Shown piece after piece: positions 8,665-17,061 of a stretch of DNA of 64,000 nt. A program made the position numbers and the translations under genes. The stretch comes from an uncultured Eubacterium sp. GTDB lineage: Bacteria; Bacillota; Clostridia; Oscillospirales; Acutalibacteraceae. The notes under the pieces were generated by a model. It had not been told where the DNA came from. It saw nothing but the letters and a program-made list of their open reading frames with translations, and did no database searches. Numbering within the stretch: the first letter of the stretch is position 1; every line of letters begins with the position of its first letter. The DNA is taken from the NCBI GenBank assembly GCA_905234495.1, contig CAJOHE010000008.1, forward strand, positions 114,454 to 178,453, read 5' to 3'.

Positions 8665-8737
8665 ATATTCATTATCTAACCCCTCCGCAAGGAGGCGTTT
8701 GCTTGACGGAGATATCATAAAAACAGGAGACCATAAA

Positions 8738-10069
8738 ATGAAGTATAATATTTCAAAATACATTGTTGCACAACCATTAAGTGATTCAGAAATGCTTCTG
8801 TATAGTACTTTCAGTACATCCATATTAACTTTGGAAAAAGACGTTTATGTTGAGATTTTTAAAGAAGAAAAATATGATGAATATGTAGATATCTGTTTGG
8901 AACTGGCTGAAATGGGCTTTCTGTTTGAAGGTAAAAAGACTGCTCAGTCAGATGAATTGACGCAAACAAGACGAGAAATTGTAAATGCAGATCACGGAAT
9001 AACGTTTTGTTTGATTGCTCCAACAATGGAGTGTAACGCAAGATGTTACTATTGTTTTGAGCATGGTGCGGAACAAGGAAAAATGACACGTGAAATTGCA
9101 AATGCAACAGCGGATTTTCTTATTAAAAACTGCAAAGAAAAAGAATTAAGCATTTCATGGTTTGGTGGCGAACCTTTAATGGCTACTGATGTTATTTCTT
9201 ATATAACAAATAAAGTAATAGAGTCAGGAATAAAACTTGATTCAACTGTTACTACAAATGGTATATTGATTAGTCCGGAAACTATTAAACATTTCGGTGA
9301 ATGGAAGGTGGAAAGAGTAACAATAAGCGTGGATGGATTATACGAATCTTATAACAAAATCAAGCGATATGTATTACCTATTGACAATCCTTTTGAGAGA
9401 ATAGTTGAAAATATAAAGCTTTGTTTGGAATCCGGTATCAACACGCATTTAAGGATTAATTATAAGAGCTCTGAGTATGATGTGGTTCATGAAGCTATGA
9501 ATTATTTTCATAGAGAATTTGGCGAGTATCCCAATCTATATTTATATGGTGCTCCATTGGATATGCCGGCTGAAAAGGGATACTCTGAATTTGACAGTAT
9601 AGAAGGGGATATATATATTAAAGTTCTTTCTGATTCTTTTAAATGGGGCTATGAAGACGATGAAATCAATTATCGCGAGTTATCTGTAACATCTGATTAT
9701 GACAAAGCTTTAGGAGAATTGATGCTTTCGCCTTTTCCTGCTTCGTGTCTTATGGTAAATAAAAACAGATTTGTAATTGATCATAAAGGGTTACTTTATA
9801 AGTGTCAGAAACATTTGGGTAAAAGCAAGTTCAATTGCGGAGACGTTTTTAACGGTCCGGTTGAAAATGAGATTTTTAATTATTATTCGACCGAAGAAAT
9901 CGCAGATGAAGATTGTATGGATTGCAGAATATTTCCTATATGCCAAAGTGGGTGTAAAGCTAACCGGTTACTTTATGGAAAAAAACATGCGTGTCCGCCA
10001 ACAGTAAGCGTTATCGAAAAACTAGTGATGGAATATTATGAACACTTACTATCTAAAGAAGAAATATGA
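8738..10069 (+). CDS. Radical SAM/SPASM peptide maturase
   Basis: The protein has 443 residues. The radical SAM cluster motif is C99-x3-C103-x2-C106 ('CNARCYYC'), preceded by an N-terminal ~90-residue region of the kind found in RiPP maturases. 'WFGGEPL' is the usual GGE motif for SAM binding. The C-terminal half holds SPASM-type cysteines ('PASC', 'YKCQ', 'NCGD', 'CMDCRIFPICQSGCKAN', 'HACPP') for auxiliary iron-sulfur clusters. The start at 8738 is chosen because AGGAGA precedes it and the promoter lies upstream of earlier in-frame codons. It probably modifies the small cysteine peptide encoded 22 bases downstream, for example by thioether bonds; the exact chemistry is inference. Confidence 0.9.
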   Translation: MKYNISKYIVAQPLSDSEMLLYSTFSTSILTLEKDVYVEIFKEEKYDEYVDICLELAEMGFLFEGKKTAQSDELTQTRREIVNADHGITFCLIAPTMECNARCYYCFEHGAEQGKMTREIANATADFLIKNCKEKELSISWFGGEPLMATDVISYITNKVIESGIKLDSTVTTNGILISPETIKHFGEWKVERVTISVDGLYESYNKIKRYVLPIDNPFERIVENIKLCLESGINTHLRINYKSSEYDVVHEAMNYFHREFGEYPNLYLYGAPLDMPAEKGYSEFDSIEGDIYIKVLSDSFKWGYEDDEINYRELSVTSDYDKALGELMLSPFPASCLMVNKNRFVIDHKGLLYKCQKHLGKSKFNCGDVFNGPVENEIFNYYSTEEIADEDCMDCRIFPICQSGCKANRLLYGKKHACPPTVSVIEKLVMEYYEHLLSKEEI

Positions 10070-10091
10070 ATAATAAAGAAAGGAGTAAACA

Positions 10092-10205
10092 ATGAAAGTC
10101 TTAAAAAAGGTTTCAGCCAAAACGGCAGTTTCGGAATTGAAAAAAAGAGCTCTTGCTTGTGAGCCGCACGTTATGTGCCCGAAATGTTTAGTGCGTAAAG
10201 GCTAA
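10092..10205 (+). CDS. Putative RiPP precursor peptide, 37 residues, three cysteines
   Basis: An AAAGGAG site (about 10079-10085) precedes this ATG. The peptide is lysine-rich in its first half ('MKVLKKVSAKTAVSELKKR'), which would be the leader. It ends in a short core 'ACEPHVMCPKCLVRKG' with Cys23, Cys29 and Cys32. It follows the maturase by 22 bases and is followed within 20 bases by a strong terminator, so the two genes form one transcript. I do not recognise it as a named family. No transporter or protease gene for export is adjacent. Confidence 0.8.
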   Translation: MKVLKKVSAKTAVSELKKRALACEPHVMCPKCLVRKG

Positions 10206-10220
10206 GACTCTGAAAAAAGA

Positions 10221-10250
10221 AACGGTGCAGGACAGCTGTACCGTTTTTTT
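10221..10250 (+). terminator. Terminator of the RiPP operon
   Basis: ACGGTGCAG pairs with CTGTACCGT (one G-T pair), followed by seven T. It lies directly behind the precursor gene. Confidence 0.85.
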
Positions 10251-10260
10251 GTATAACGAA

Positions 10261-10283
10261 AACCACGCGATAGTCGCGTGGTT
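10261..10283. terminator. Perfect hairpin, probably a minus-strand terminator
   Basis: AACCACGCGA and TCGCGTGGTT form a perfect 10-base stem with a 3-base loop. T-rich sequence follows on the minus strand only. Confidence 0.5.
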
Positions 10284-10378
10284 CAATAAAAGTTAACCGT
10301 TGAAAAGAAAACCTTCAAGATGTGTATGGTAGAAAATGACCTGCCAGTCAAAGATGAACACAAAACGGAGGTATAAAA

Positions 10379-10414
10379 ATGAGAATAAAATATCGTGCAG
10401 ATAAAGTATTATAG
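10379..10414 (+). CDS. Possible 11-codon leader peptide
   Basis: ACGGAGGT stands six bases before an ATG that opens an 11-residue frame (MRIKYRADKVL) ending in TAG. The ribosome site is strong, but the peptide is tiny and may be a relic. About 50 bases on, 'aaaaaggtttcag' repeats the start of the precursor gene, so this may be a decayed second precursor copy. Confidence 0.3.
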   Translation: MRIKYRADKVL

Positions 10415-10499
10415 TATAAATAGAGAAAGAACGCCAATGACAGAATAAAAATTCAAAAAGGTTTCAGTAGAGAAAAAATAATAATAGCAATAGCTATAA

Positions 10500-10600
10500 A
10501 CCATTTATGGGTAGCCGGTAACCAATGCATGGCTGGCAGGCCAACAAACAGCGCACTTGTGCGCCGCCAGTAACATTTAGGGCTATGACCGTAAATAAAA
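10500..10600 (+). ncRNA. Possible structured RNA element upstream of a terminator
   Basis: Nested pairing can be drawn: GGTAGCC with GGCTA(tg)ACC as the outer stem, CTGGC with GCCAG inside it, and a GCGCAC/GTGCGC hairpin at the tip. A terminator follows at once. No coding frame explains it and I cannot match it to a named riboswitch. Confidence 0.35.
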
Positions 10601-10628
10601 AACCACCCGCATAGCGGGTGGTTTTTTA
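10600..10628. terminator. Bidirectional terminator
   Basis: AACCACCCGC and GCGGGTGGTT form a perfect 10-base stem with a 3-base loop, with T runs on both strands. It can end the plus-strand RiPP region and the minus-strand protease gene. Confidence 0.85.
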
Positions 10629-10702
10629 TTGTAAAACTATATGATATCCAACCTGTTTAGTTATACAAACTGGATTGACAAACTTTCTATTTAAAAGCGT
10701 TA

Positions 10703-11821
10703 TTAGTTTCCGTTTCCGAGAGCGTTTGATATTTTGTCTTTTCTTTTTCTTTTTTGGTATAGTTGGCATTTATTGTCTCTAAAAGCCAAAATAATCATTT
10801 CAATATCATTATTACTTATTTTCCCGTGATTGTTGCACATAACTAAATCATAGTGCCTATATCCATTATTGTAATTGTCCAATTCGGGGAAACTTCCTAC
10901 ACCTACTCCAAACAAGCCATCTTTTTCGCTAAAATATAAGTCTCCGAGCCCTAATATGTGACCAAATTCATGTTTGGCACTTGCAGATATTTCTTCATAA
11001 TCAGTAAAGTTTTCTTTGTTGCTTACAATATATATCAGTTTTCTTGAATAGACTGTCCACTTTAATAAACCGGAAATAGCAAAAGATCTGTTTTCTTTAA
11101 TAAAAACAGATGCATTATTATTGCCTTTATGTCTCTTATTTATTGAAGCTTTTAAAGATGGAGTAACAGGAAAAACATATACGCTGTCTATTGGCCTTGA
11201 ATAACACTTTGTAATATTTAGTTCAACATTAATTTTCTGTCCTCCAAAAACAAGGTAATATCCTTCCCAACTTTTTATGCCTTCTATCACACTGTTTTCA
11301 AATGCTTCTCGATTGTTTATACTGTCAGAATAAATAAAAAACAAGTTTACACTTAACTTCAAAGTGTTTTTTTCGTTAAAATAAATCAGCTCTGCATCGA
11401 TAGGAGTCAAAGAACCTTTTCGGTTAATAGTGATTTTTTCTCCACCAAAATCAACAAGTGGTCCGGAATAGTTTTCATACTGTGTGCTTTGGGTGTTGTG
11501 CATTTCGGTAGCTTTTGCATAATAATTATTTAAAAACACTCTTGCAGCCATGTGCCCGTCATCAGCTATTTTTGCAAGCCATTCCAAAGCGTCACCCTTC
11601 TCGATTATGGTTTTCAACGCTTTACTTACTTTGTCAACGGGTAATAATTCACAGATAATCAAAACAGAAATAATAAATATAGCGTCTGGTTCACCGTTAT
11701 CAAATGCGGTACAAACCTCGTAAATATCATTATAAGTGACGTTTTCAATATTAATATTTAGTTCGCTATTAAAGTAGTCAATGAGTTGCTTATGAAAATC
11801 GTTCTTATTATTTTTCATCAT
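10703..11821 (-). CDS. Metzincin-like zinc metalloprotease
   Basis: The protein has 372 residues. The zinc site is H284-E-x2-H288-x2-G291-x2-D294 ('HEFGHILGLGD'), the metzincin form with Asp as third ligand. A likely Met-turn, 'YDLVMCNN', follows some 30 residues later. There is no signal peptide. Residues 1-110 are helical with no known fold. 'VDFGGEKITI' near residue 124 resembles 'YDFGGKRIKK' in the vWA protein at 24645-27293. It is the last gene of the minus-strand tubulin/vWA cluster, after the transglutaminase-like gene. It may be an effector or a processing protease of that system, which is inference. Confidence 0.75.
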   Translation of the reverse strand: MMKNNKNDFHKQLIDYFNSELNINIENVTYNDIYEVCTAFDNGEPDAIFIISVLIICELLPVDKVSKALKTIIEKGDALEWLAKIADDGHMAARVFLNNYYAKATEMHNTQSTQYENYSGPLVDFGGEKITINRKGSLTPIDAELIYFNEKNTLKLSVNLFFIYSDSINNREAFENSVIEGIKSWEGYYLVFGGQKINVELNITKCYSRPIDSVYVFPVTPSLKASINKRHKGNNNASVFIKENRSFAISGLLKWTVYSRKLIYIVSNKENFTDYEEISASAKHEFGHILGLGDLYFSEKDGLFGVGVGSFPELDNYNNGYRHYDLVMCNNHGKISNNDIEMIILAFRDNKCQLYQKRKRKDKISNALGNGN

Positions 11822-11858
11822 ATGTACCCTTTGAAATATCTTATATACTTAAAGCACA

Positions 11859-12857
11859 TCAAGAGTTTTCAACTGTTAGAATCAATCCGGACTTACTTAT
11901 AGAGTATGAGACATTTCTTTTTATTCCTTGAATACGAAATACTCCGTTGTTATCCAGCAAGTCTTGTTTAGCGCGGAGCATTTCTGATTTTGAGCCGAAC
12001 TTTACCGTAAAATAACAGTTGCTCTTTAATTGTTCGGCGGCTATCGCAGAAAGCGCTGAAAAACTATAATTGTCAAGAAAAAAGTGGTTATAAGAATAGT
12101 AGTTTAATTTTGTGCTGACACAACGCGGCACAAAACCGTTGTGAACAATTCTATGTGTCAAGCAAAGTTCATTATCGGATATACAAAAATAATGATGTGT
12201 TTTTTGGGAAGTTGCACAGAATTCTTCTGCAACAGGATCGTCCCACGTGACATCAATATAATAATAGTCACCGTTGAGAAAAACATAGTTCCACTCATGA
12301 TCGCTTTCGTTTTTGCAATTATCGTTTTTCGTTCCCGATATTCTTCCGCAAGGAATACTCAAACGATTCATAATCAACTGAAAAGCGGCGGCATAACCTG
12401 CACATACAGCTTTATGGTTAATCAAACAACCATAAGCAGAATAAACATCCGAAGAGCCTAATGAATAATCCGACTCATCAATTATGTAATCGTGAACATA
12501 TAATGCTTGTTCCCATGCTGAATTGTAACGTTTTGCGCTTTTTACAATATCGGACACTAAGCGTTCAAGACACAAAGCCTTTTTTCTTAAAACACTTGAA
12601 ATAGTTTTTTCGTTCCATTTTGGTCGAAAAGTTACTACTGTCTCAAGTGCGGAAGTCATTATGCTTGCGCTTGAACCGCCAGACAGCCAGAATAGTTGCG
12701 GATTATCAGCTAAAACTGCTCGGTAGATTTCGTCAATATGCTCATATGTGTTGTCTTTTATAATGATTTCTGCGCAAAAATTTTCTAACAAAGATAGCAA
12801 ATCATCATAAAGCTGTCGGTCATTTAGAGAAAGTCTCTCGTATTCAAATCCCCTCAT
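11859..12857 (-). CDS. Transglutaminase-like cysteine protein
   Basis: The 332 residues hold a transglutaminase-like core with the full triad: Cys152 in 'KAVCAGYA', His187 in 'DHEWNYV' and Asp202 in 'YYIDVTWDDP'. Members act as peptidases, transglutaminases or amidases; which applies here cannot be told. There is no signal peptide or membrane segment. The ribosome site AAGGAG precedes the start. The gene lies between the SUKH immunity gene and the metalloprotease, in line with the rest of the cluster. Two catalytic proteins of this kind behind a toxin-immunity pair suggest further effectors or maturation enzymes. Confidence 0.8.
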   Translation of the reverse strand: MRGFEYERLSLNDRQLYDDLLSLLENFCAEIIIKDNTYEHIDEIYRAVLADNPQLFWLSGGSSASIMTSALETVVTFRPKWNEKTISSVLRKKALCLERLVSDIVKSAKRYNSAWEQALYVHDYIIDESDYSLGSSDVYSAYGCLINHKAVCAGYAAAFQLIMNRLSIPCGRISGTKNDNCKNESDHEWNYVFLNGDYYYIDVTWDDPVAEEFCATSQKTHHYFCISDNELCLTHRIVHNGFVPRCVSTKLNYYSYNHFFLDNYSFSALSAIAAEQLKSNCYFTVKFGSKSEMLRAKQDLLDNNGVFRIQGIKRNVSYSISKSGLILTVENS

Positions 12858-12888
12858 ATAACTCCTTATAATAATCAGCAGGTATTAT

Positions 12889-13293
12889 TTAAGCCGCACA
12901 AAATCGTTCCATAATATAATCAAATAATGATATGTTAGTATTTGTTATTTCGTCTCTTGATGAAAGATATCTGTACACAATGTCATTTTCGTCAACGAGG
13001 TAATAATCGCCGTCTCCTTGATCTTCTAATGCAATATAGTGTTTGGTTTTCTCAAAATATGCATGCAAGTATTGAGTTGTTTTAATCATGTCTGAGTTGC
13101 TACCTTGACGAGAATTAATACCATAGAATTCAATATACTTGTATCCAAGATAACCATATGTCAAAATGTATTGTTTCAATTCGTTACCAATTTTCACATC
13201 CATATCATTTTCAAATTCAGCTATTTTATTTTCGCTGACAAGTGATGATGAATAATCTACATCATGAGAGTTGATAAATTCTTTCAAATCCAT
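12889..13293 (-). CDS. SUKH (SMI1/KNR4-like) immunity protein
   Basis: The protein has 134 residues. The start at 13293 is preferred to an in-frame ATG 36 bases upstream because AAAGGA lies just before it. The pattern fits the SUKH fold: N-terminal helix 'ISENKIAEFEND' type region, 'KQYILTYGYLGYKYIEFYGI', then strands in 'YYLVDENDIVYRYLSS' and a C-terminal helix 'LFDYIMERF'. SUKH proteins neutralise nuclease and other toxins in polymorphic toxin loci. It begins 18 bases after the stop of the LHH nuclease gene, the classical toxin-then-immunity order. I am confident of the pairing and fairly confident of the family. Confidence 0.8.
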   Translation of the reverse strand: MDLKEFINSHDVDYSSSLVSENKIAEFENDMDVKIGNELKQYILTYGYLGYKYIEFYGINSRQGSNSDMIKTTQYLHAYFEKTKHYIALEDQGDGDYYLVDENDIVYRYLSSRDEITNTNISLFDYIMERFCAA

Positions 13294-13310
13294 AAATATT
13301 TTCCTTTCAA

Positions 13311-14267
13311 TTATACTCTGTGTATCCAATGATTGGGACGTTGAACACTATTATAATGATTGTTTAGTATTGAATTGTTTCGCCAACTGTCTGTTTTGGT
13401 TGTATGTAGAATTGAATAGTTTTCTCCGCCATGTTCGGTATCTGCAGTCAATTCAGCCAAAGGAGAATCATATTTTTGCCCTATATGATGCAATTCAATT
13501 TTTTCTCCTGTTTTTGCATCATAAGGCGCTCTTCCTAACGCCATAAGTTCCCGGTTTGTTTTGCCTGTTTTTTCATCGATATAATCGAGATCTATATCAC
13601 GTATTAAGCATTTTCTACCATCGATTTCAGCCTCTTTTAAATCGGCTTTTTGATATATTTCCAATTCATCTGATGACCTAATACTATCATTTATTTCTGA
13701 TGAAAACTCACTTTTTTCATCGATTTCAGCTTGTGTTGCTTCGTCTGGTTTTTCATCATCAGTCCCACCTTTTTCTGACAGCCCATCTTTTTTATCGGAT
13801 TCCTCCTCTACGTTCTTCAGTAACGAGTTGGTAGGTTCAAGATCCAAAATATGATTTTTGGGTCTGCCGTTATCGTTATTACTCAATAAAGCACTATCTG
13901 CGGCAGAGATTGTTTCTGCTTTTTCGCCTGATGCGTAATCCATAGAAGAATTGTCTTCGACGCCATTAGATGATGCATAATCCATAGAAGAATCATCTTC
14001 GGTGCCACTGTCCGATGCATAATCCATAGAAGAATCGTCTTCGGTGCCACTGTCCGATGCATAATCCATAGAAGAATCGTCTTCGACGCCATTGTCAGAT
14101 GCGTAATCTATAGAAGAACGGTCTCTTGAATCGTAGCTCGATTCATAATCTGTAGACGAACTATCACTCAACGAACAATCGGAAGCGCTACCGCCATCGT
14201 AGAAACCGTCACTTGAACTGCTTTCAGCTGCGCTAATTGCGCCGTCGTTATCGCCAACATCACACAT
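13311..14267 (-). CDS. Polymorphic toxin with C-terminal LHH (HNH/EndoVII) nuclease domain
   Basis: The protein has 318 residues. The last ~70 carry the LHH nuclease signature: 'EKIELHHIGQKYDSPLAEL', then 'H' positions in 'TEHGGENYSILH' and a C-terminal 'HWIHRV'. The first ~130 residues are strikingly Ser/Asp/Glu-rich and acidic. They include about five copies of a 14-residue unit of the type 'SSMDYASDSGTEDD' (DNA period 42 bases, about 13925-14110). There is no signal peptide, WXG or PT domain, so delivery must use another route. The acidic repeat region may be the targeting tag. The SUKH immunity gene follows directly and the HerA-type ATPase gene precedes it by 21 bases. Confidence 0.85.
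   Translation of the reverse strand: MCDVGDNDGAISAAESSSSDGFYDGGSASDCSLSDSSSTDYESSYDSRDRSSIDYASDNGVEDDSSMDYASDSGTEDDSSMDYASDSGTEDDSSMDYASSNGVEDNSSMDYASGEKAETISAADSALLSNNDNGRPKNHILDLEPTNSLLKNVEEESDKKDGLSEKGGTDDEKPDEATQAEIDEKSEFSSEINDSIRSSDELEIYQKADLKEAEIDGRKCLIRDIDLDYIDEKTGKTNRELMALGRAPYDAKTGEKIELHHIGQKYDSPLAELTADTEHGGENYSILHTTKTDSWRNNSILNNHYNSVQRPNHWIHRV
13925..14110 (-). repeat. 42-bp tandem repeats inside the toxin gene
   Basis: At least four units of 42 bases, in frame, each encode a 14-residue acidic unit with core 'SSMDYAS'. The two central units are almost identical, which shows recent expansion. Confidence 0.85.
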
Positions 14268-14288
14268 ATGATTATCCTCCTAAAAGTG

Positions 14289-16952
14289 TTATTGCTTTTT
14301 TGTAAATACTCTTATTACTCTGTGTTTGTTGTTGCTATTCCAATGCCATGACTCAAGCATACATGCAAATGCACAGTTAATATCGCTTCTGCATATTGAT
14401 TCGGGACGAATCATATGCTGCTTCAAATAGTCAAAAATTGCAGAATATAAATTATCAGGTACGCAAGTACCGATTCTGTCAGGGTTCTGGCTTTCAGCAA
14501 AATAAAACCATTCGTTTTCATCGTCGAGTCTTTTAAGAATATCATTATAGTGTTTGTCGCATGAGACTTTACAGTGCTTGCACACTGCCTTTGGTGTATC
14601 GGTGAGCGAAGTGTATTCTTCCTTGCCTGAAGCGTTAATACAGTTCTTACTGGTTTCTAATAGCACAGTTTCTCGTGAGTATTCTTTTCTATCTTCACAA
14701 ATATACCTTCCCGCGAACAATGGCTTTACTAGTTTCGGATGGTTGTCGCCTTCCGAATATACGGCAGCAACGCCTTGTTTTAAAATAGAGAGGCTATCGA
14801 TTTGTTTATCAGTCATGTGCATTGCTCCGCCAATAAGAATTCTTTCTTCTTCAGCAACTGTTCTGTGAACAATTTTGAGATTAGTGTTTTTTATTAAATC
14901 GGGAGCAAGCTTTGAAGGAATTTGATCAGCAACAATAAACCCTTGGCCCTTACTCCTAAGTTCGGCAAGTAAATTGCAAAAAAACTCAACTGCTGCTCCT
15001 CGGGGGTCAGCGTTTTCGCCGGTGCCGCTTTGAATGTTTTTCAGCAATCTATGCGCTTCTTCTATTAGTATAAGATGTCGCAACTTAAGTTGACAGTCCT
15101 CTTGTTGTCTTCTGTATTCAAGGAGGTTTACCAATATCAAACTAATTATAAAGGCTTTAACGTCGTCATCGCCTATATCTTCAAGTTCAACTACAACATT
15201 TTCGCTCAATATTTTATGCATCGGAAAAGAATGTTCAACATTTAAAGTGTCTCCTTTAGAACCAATACGCATAGAATTAATCCTCGCCTGAAGAGAACCT
15301 ATGAGATCGTTACGCATTCTCTGGTCATAACCCATTTCAGTAACAACAATTGGTATTTTATAGTACAAATCTTCGATGGTAGGATAAATATCTTTTCCAT
15401 ATTTATTAATATTGTTGTGAATATCCCATCCACAATCCTCGTAGATACTATATATAGCGCGTTCTAGAACATATGGCATAGGCGTATACATAATAAAACT
15501 TGCTTTGAATGCGGCATATACGAAATCAATGTGTGTCTGAATAGAAACTGATTTTTCGGTTCCGTCAGGTGCGGTATAAATGCTGCGCTCAAAGGGATTA
15601 AGACATATGGTATGAGAATTATTCTCATTTGAACCCACACTGTAAATCTGTAAATCATCATAACCGCATTTATATAATTCCCAGTACTCTTTTTTTGCTG
15701 GTTCTATAACCAAAAACGGACGGGATGAATCTTTTGTAAGACCGCATAACAAATTCTTAATGGTATTTGTTTTACCTGAACCTGTAAGTCCAATAACCAA
15801 TGCATGACGATTTAATTCATTAGAGTCTAACATATATGCATTATTGGTAATGCCGTTTGATTCCAGAATGTTGCCGATTATCATATCTCCGTCTTCTGAA
15901 CGGTTAACATCAAAACTAACATAATCTGTTATGGAAAAACCGCTAGTATCAATAGTTGGTAGCGAAGAGAATATGGCAAGTTCTTTGCTGCTTAAAAAAG
16001 AAGCGTATTTTGGATGCGGAACTTCAGAATATTCAGTATGTAAGTGTTCTATTCCATTTACAAGTATATTAAATGGGGAAAATGAATTGTATATAGCATG
16101 CACTGATTCTGGTTCAGAGTCTTCTCCATAAAATGCCGCAACAAGCAATCCGCCCAGCATTTTCGCATTTGTTTTTGTACTTGAAAAGAAATTTGCAGTT
16201 ACACACCACTCTCCCATGGATAAACTATCTTTTGTTTTATCAATGAAAGCTTTAACTTTATCACTGTATTGCTCACTATGATAATAATTGCGTTTATAAG
16301 TGATTGTCTCAGTGTTATTGTCGCTCTCATTAAAAGCAATATCGGAAAGCTCGCTACATTTTGAAGCTTCAGCCAGCCAGTATTGTTGCCTGATTACTGT
16401 TTCATTTTTTTTGACAGGGTCGGCAAAAAATACTAGGCTCCAAGGTTTTCCTGCCATTCCTTTAATAACGGAATCAATTTGAAACGGTGTTGTGAAATTT
16501 TCGCTTCCTGTAGGATTGCCTTTCAAGTATCCTCCATAATTAGGCTCGGATATAATATCTTCAAACTTATATATCTTTGTATGTCCCGTTTGATTTCTGT
16601 TGTACTTGAGCTGAGGAAAACTTCCTTTTAAAACAATATCAATAGCGTCAATATTCTGATTGCTACAACCTATAAATACACTTGTTGACACACCATTGTT
16701 AATAAAAGCGACCGAAACGGGTATATATGCAGAATACAAACTTATATACAGTTTTGTCATTATTTCCCAAATCGGTTTTTCTTCACTAATCCAACGACTG
16801 GAAATTTCAGCAATCCTTAAATAGTAAAAATTAGACGCGGAGTGGTGCGTATCTATAGGTTGCGCCACTTCGCTTAACAACATTTCAGATAGCATATTGA
16901 AATACTTTCGCGTAATCTCTTTGCTATTATTTTCAATTTGTAATCTGTCCAT
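14289..16952 (-). CDS. HerA/FtsK-like hexameric ATPase
   Basis: The protein has 887 residues. Walker A 'GLTGSGKT' lies at 388-395 and Walker B 'LILIEEAH' near 627-634. 'RSKGQGFIVADQIPSKL' and 'LKIVHRT' are the sensor-type segments of HerA/DUF87 ATPases. No membrane helices are evident. Residues 1-350 are an unrecognised N-terminal region. The C-terminus adds cysteines ('CKHCKVSC', 'CRSDINCAFAC') that may bind zinc. HerA-type pumps translocate DNA, and relatives power protein secretion and conjugation. Placed next to the toxin gene and downstream of tubulin and vWA genes, it may be the motor of this cluster. That is inference. Confidence 0.85.
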   Translation of the reverse strand: MDRLQIENNSKEITRKYFNMLSEMLLSEVAQPIDTHHSASNFYYLRIAEISSRWISEEKPIWEIMTKLYISLYSAYIPVSVAFINNGVSTSVFIGCSNQNIDAIDIVLKGSFPQLKYNRNQTGHTKIYKFEDIISEPNYGGYLKGNPTGSENFTTPFQIDSVIKGMAGKPWSLVFFADPVKKNETVIRQQYWLAEASKCSELSDIAFNESDNNTETITYKRNYYHSEQYSDKVKAFIDKTKDSLSMGEWCVTANFFSSTKTNAKMLGGLLVAAFYGEDSEPESVHAIYNSFSPFNILVNGIEHLHTEYSEVPHPKYASFLSSKELAIFSSLPTIDTSGFSITDYVSFDVNRSEDGDMIIGNILESNGITNNAYMLDSNELNRHALVIGLTGSGKTNTIKNLLCGLTKDSSRPFLVIEPAKKEYWELYKCGYDDLQIYSVGSNENNSHTICLNPFERSIYTAPDGTEKSVSIQTHIDFVYAAFKASFIMYTPMPYVLERAIYSIYEDCGWDIHNNINKYGKDIYPTIEDLYYKIPIVVTEMGYDQRMRNDLIGSLQARINSMRIGSKGDTLNVEHSFPMHKILSENVVVELEDIGDDDVKAFIISLILVNLLEYRRQQEDCQLKLRHLILIEEAHRLLKNIQSGTGENADPRGAAVEFFCNLLAELRSKGQGFIVADQIPSKLAPDLIKNTNLKIVHRTVAEEERILIGGAMHMTDKQIDSLSILKQGVAAVYSEGDNHPKLVKPLFAGRYICEDRKEYSRETVLLETSKNCINASGKEEYTSLTDTPKAVCKHCKVSCDKHYNDILKRLDDENEWFYFAESQNPDRIGTCVPDNLYSAIFDYLKQHMIRPESICRSDINCAFACMLESWHWNSNNKHRVIRVFTKKQ

Positions 16953-17061
16953 TTACTTTTCTTCCTTTTTGTTTAAAAATGTTGTTCAAAATAATGCTTA
17001 TGATAAAGGCGAAGGGTGTGATTTCATAAATAAAGTTATAAAAAAGTTCACCTTAGCTTGA

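Noticed and set aside
8636..8738. N-terminal extension of the radical SAM protein from TTG 8636
   Set aside because: The TTG is the -35 box of a strong promoter whose start site lies downstream of it.
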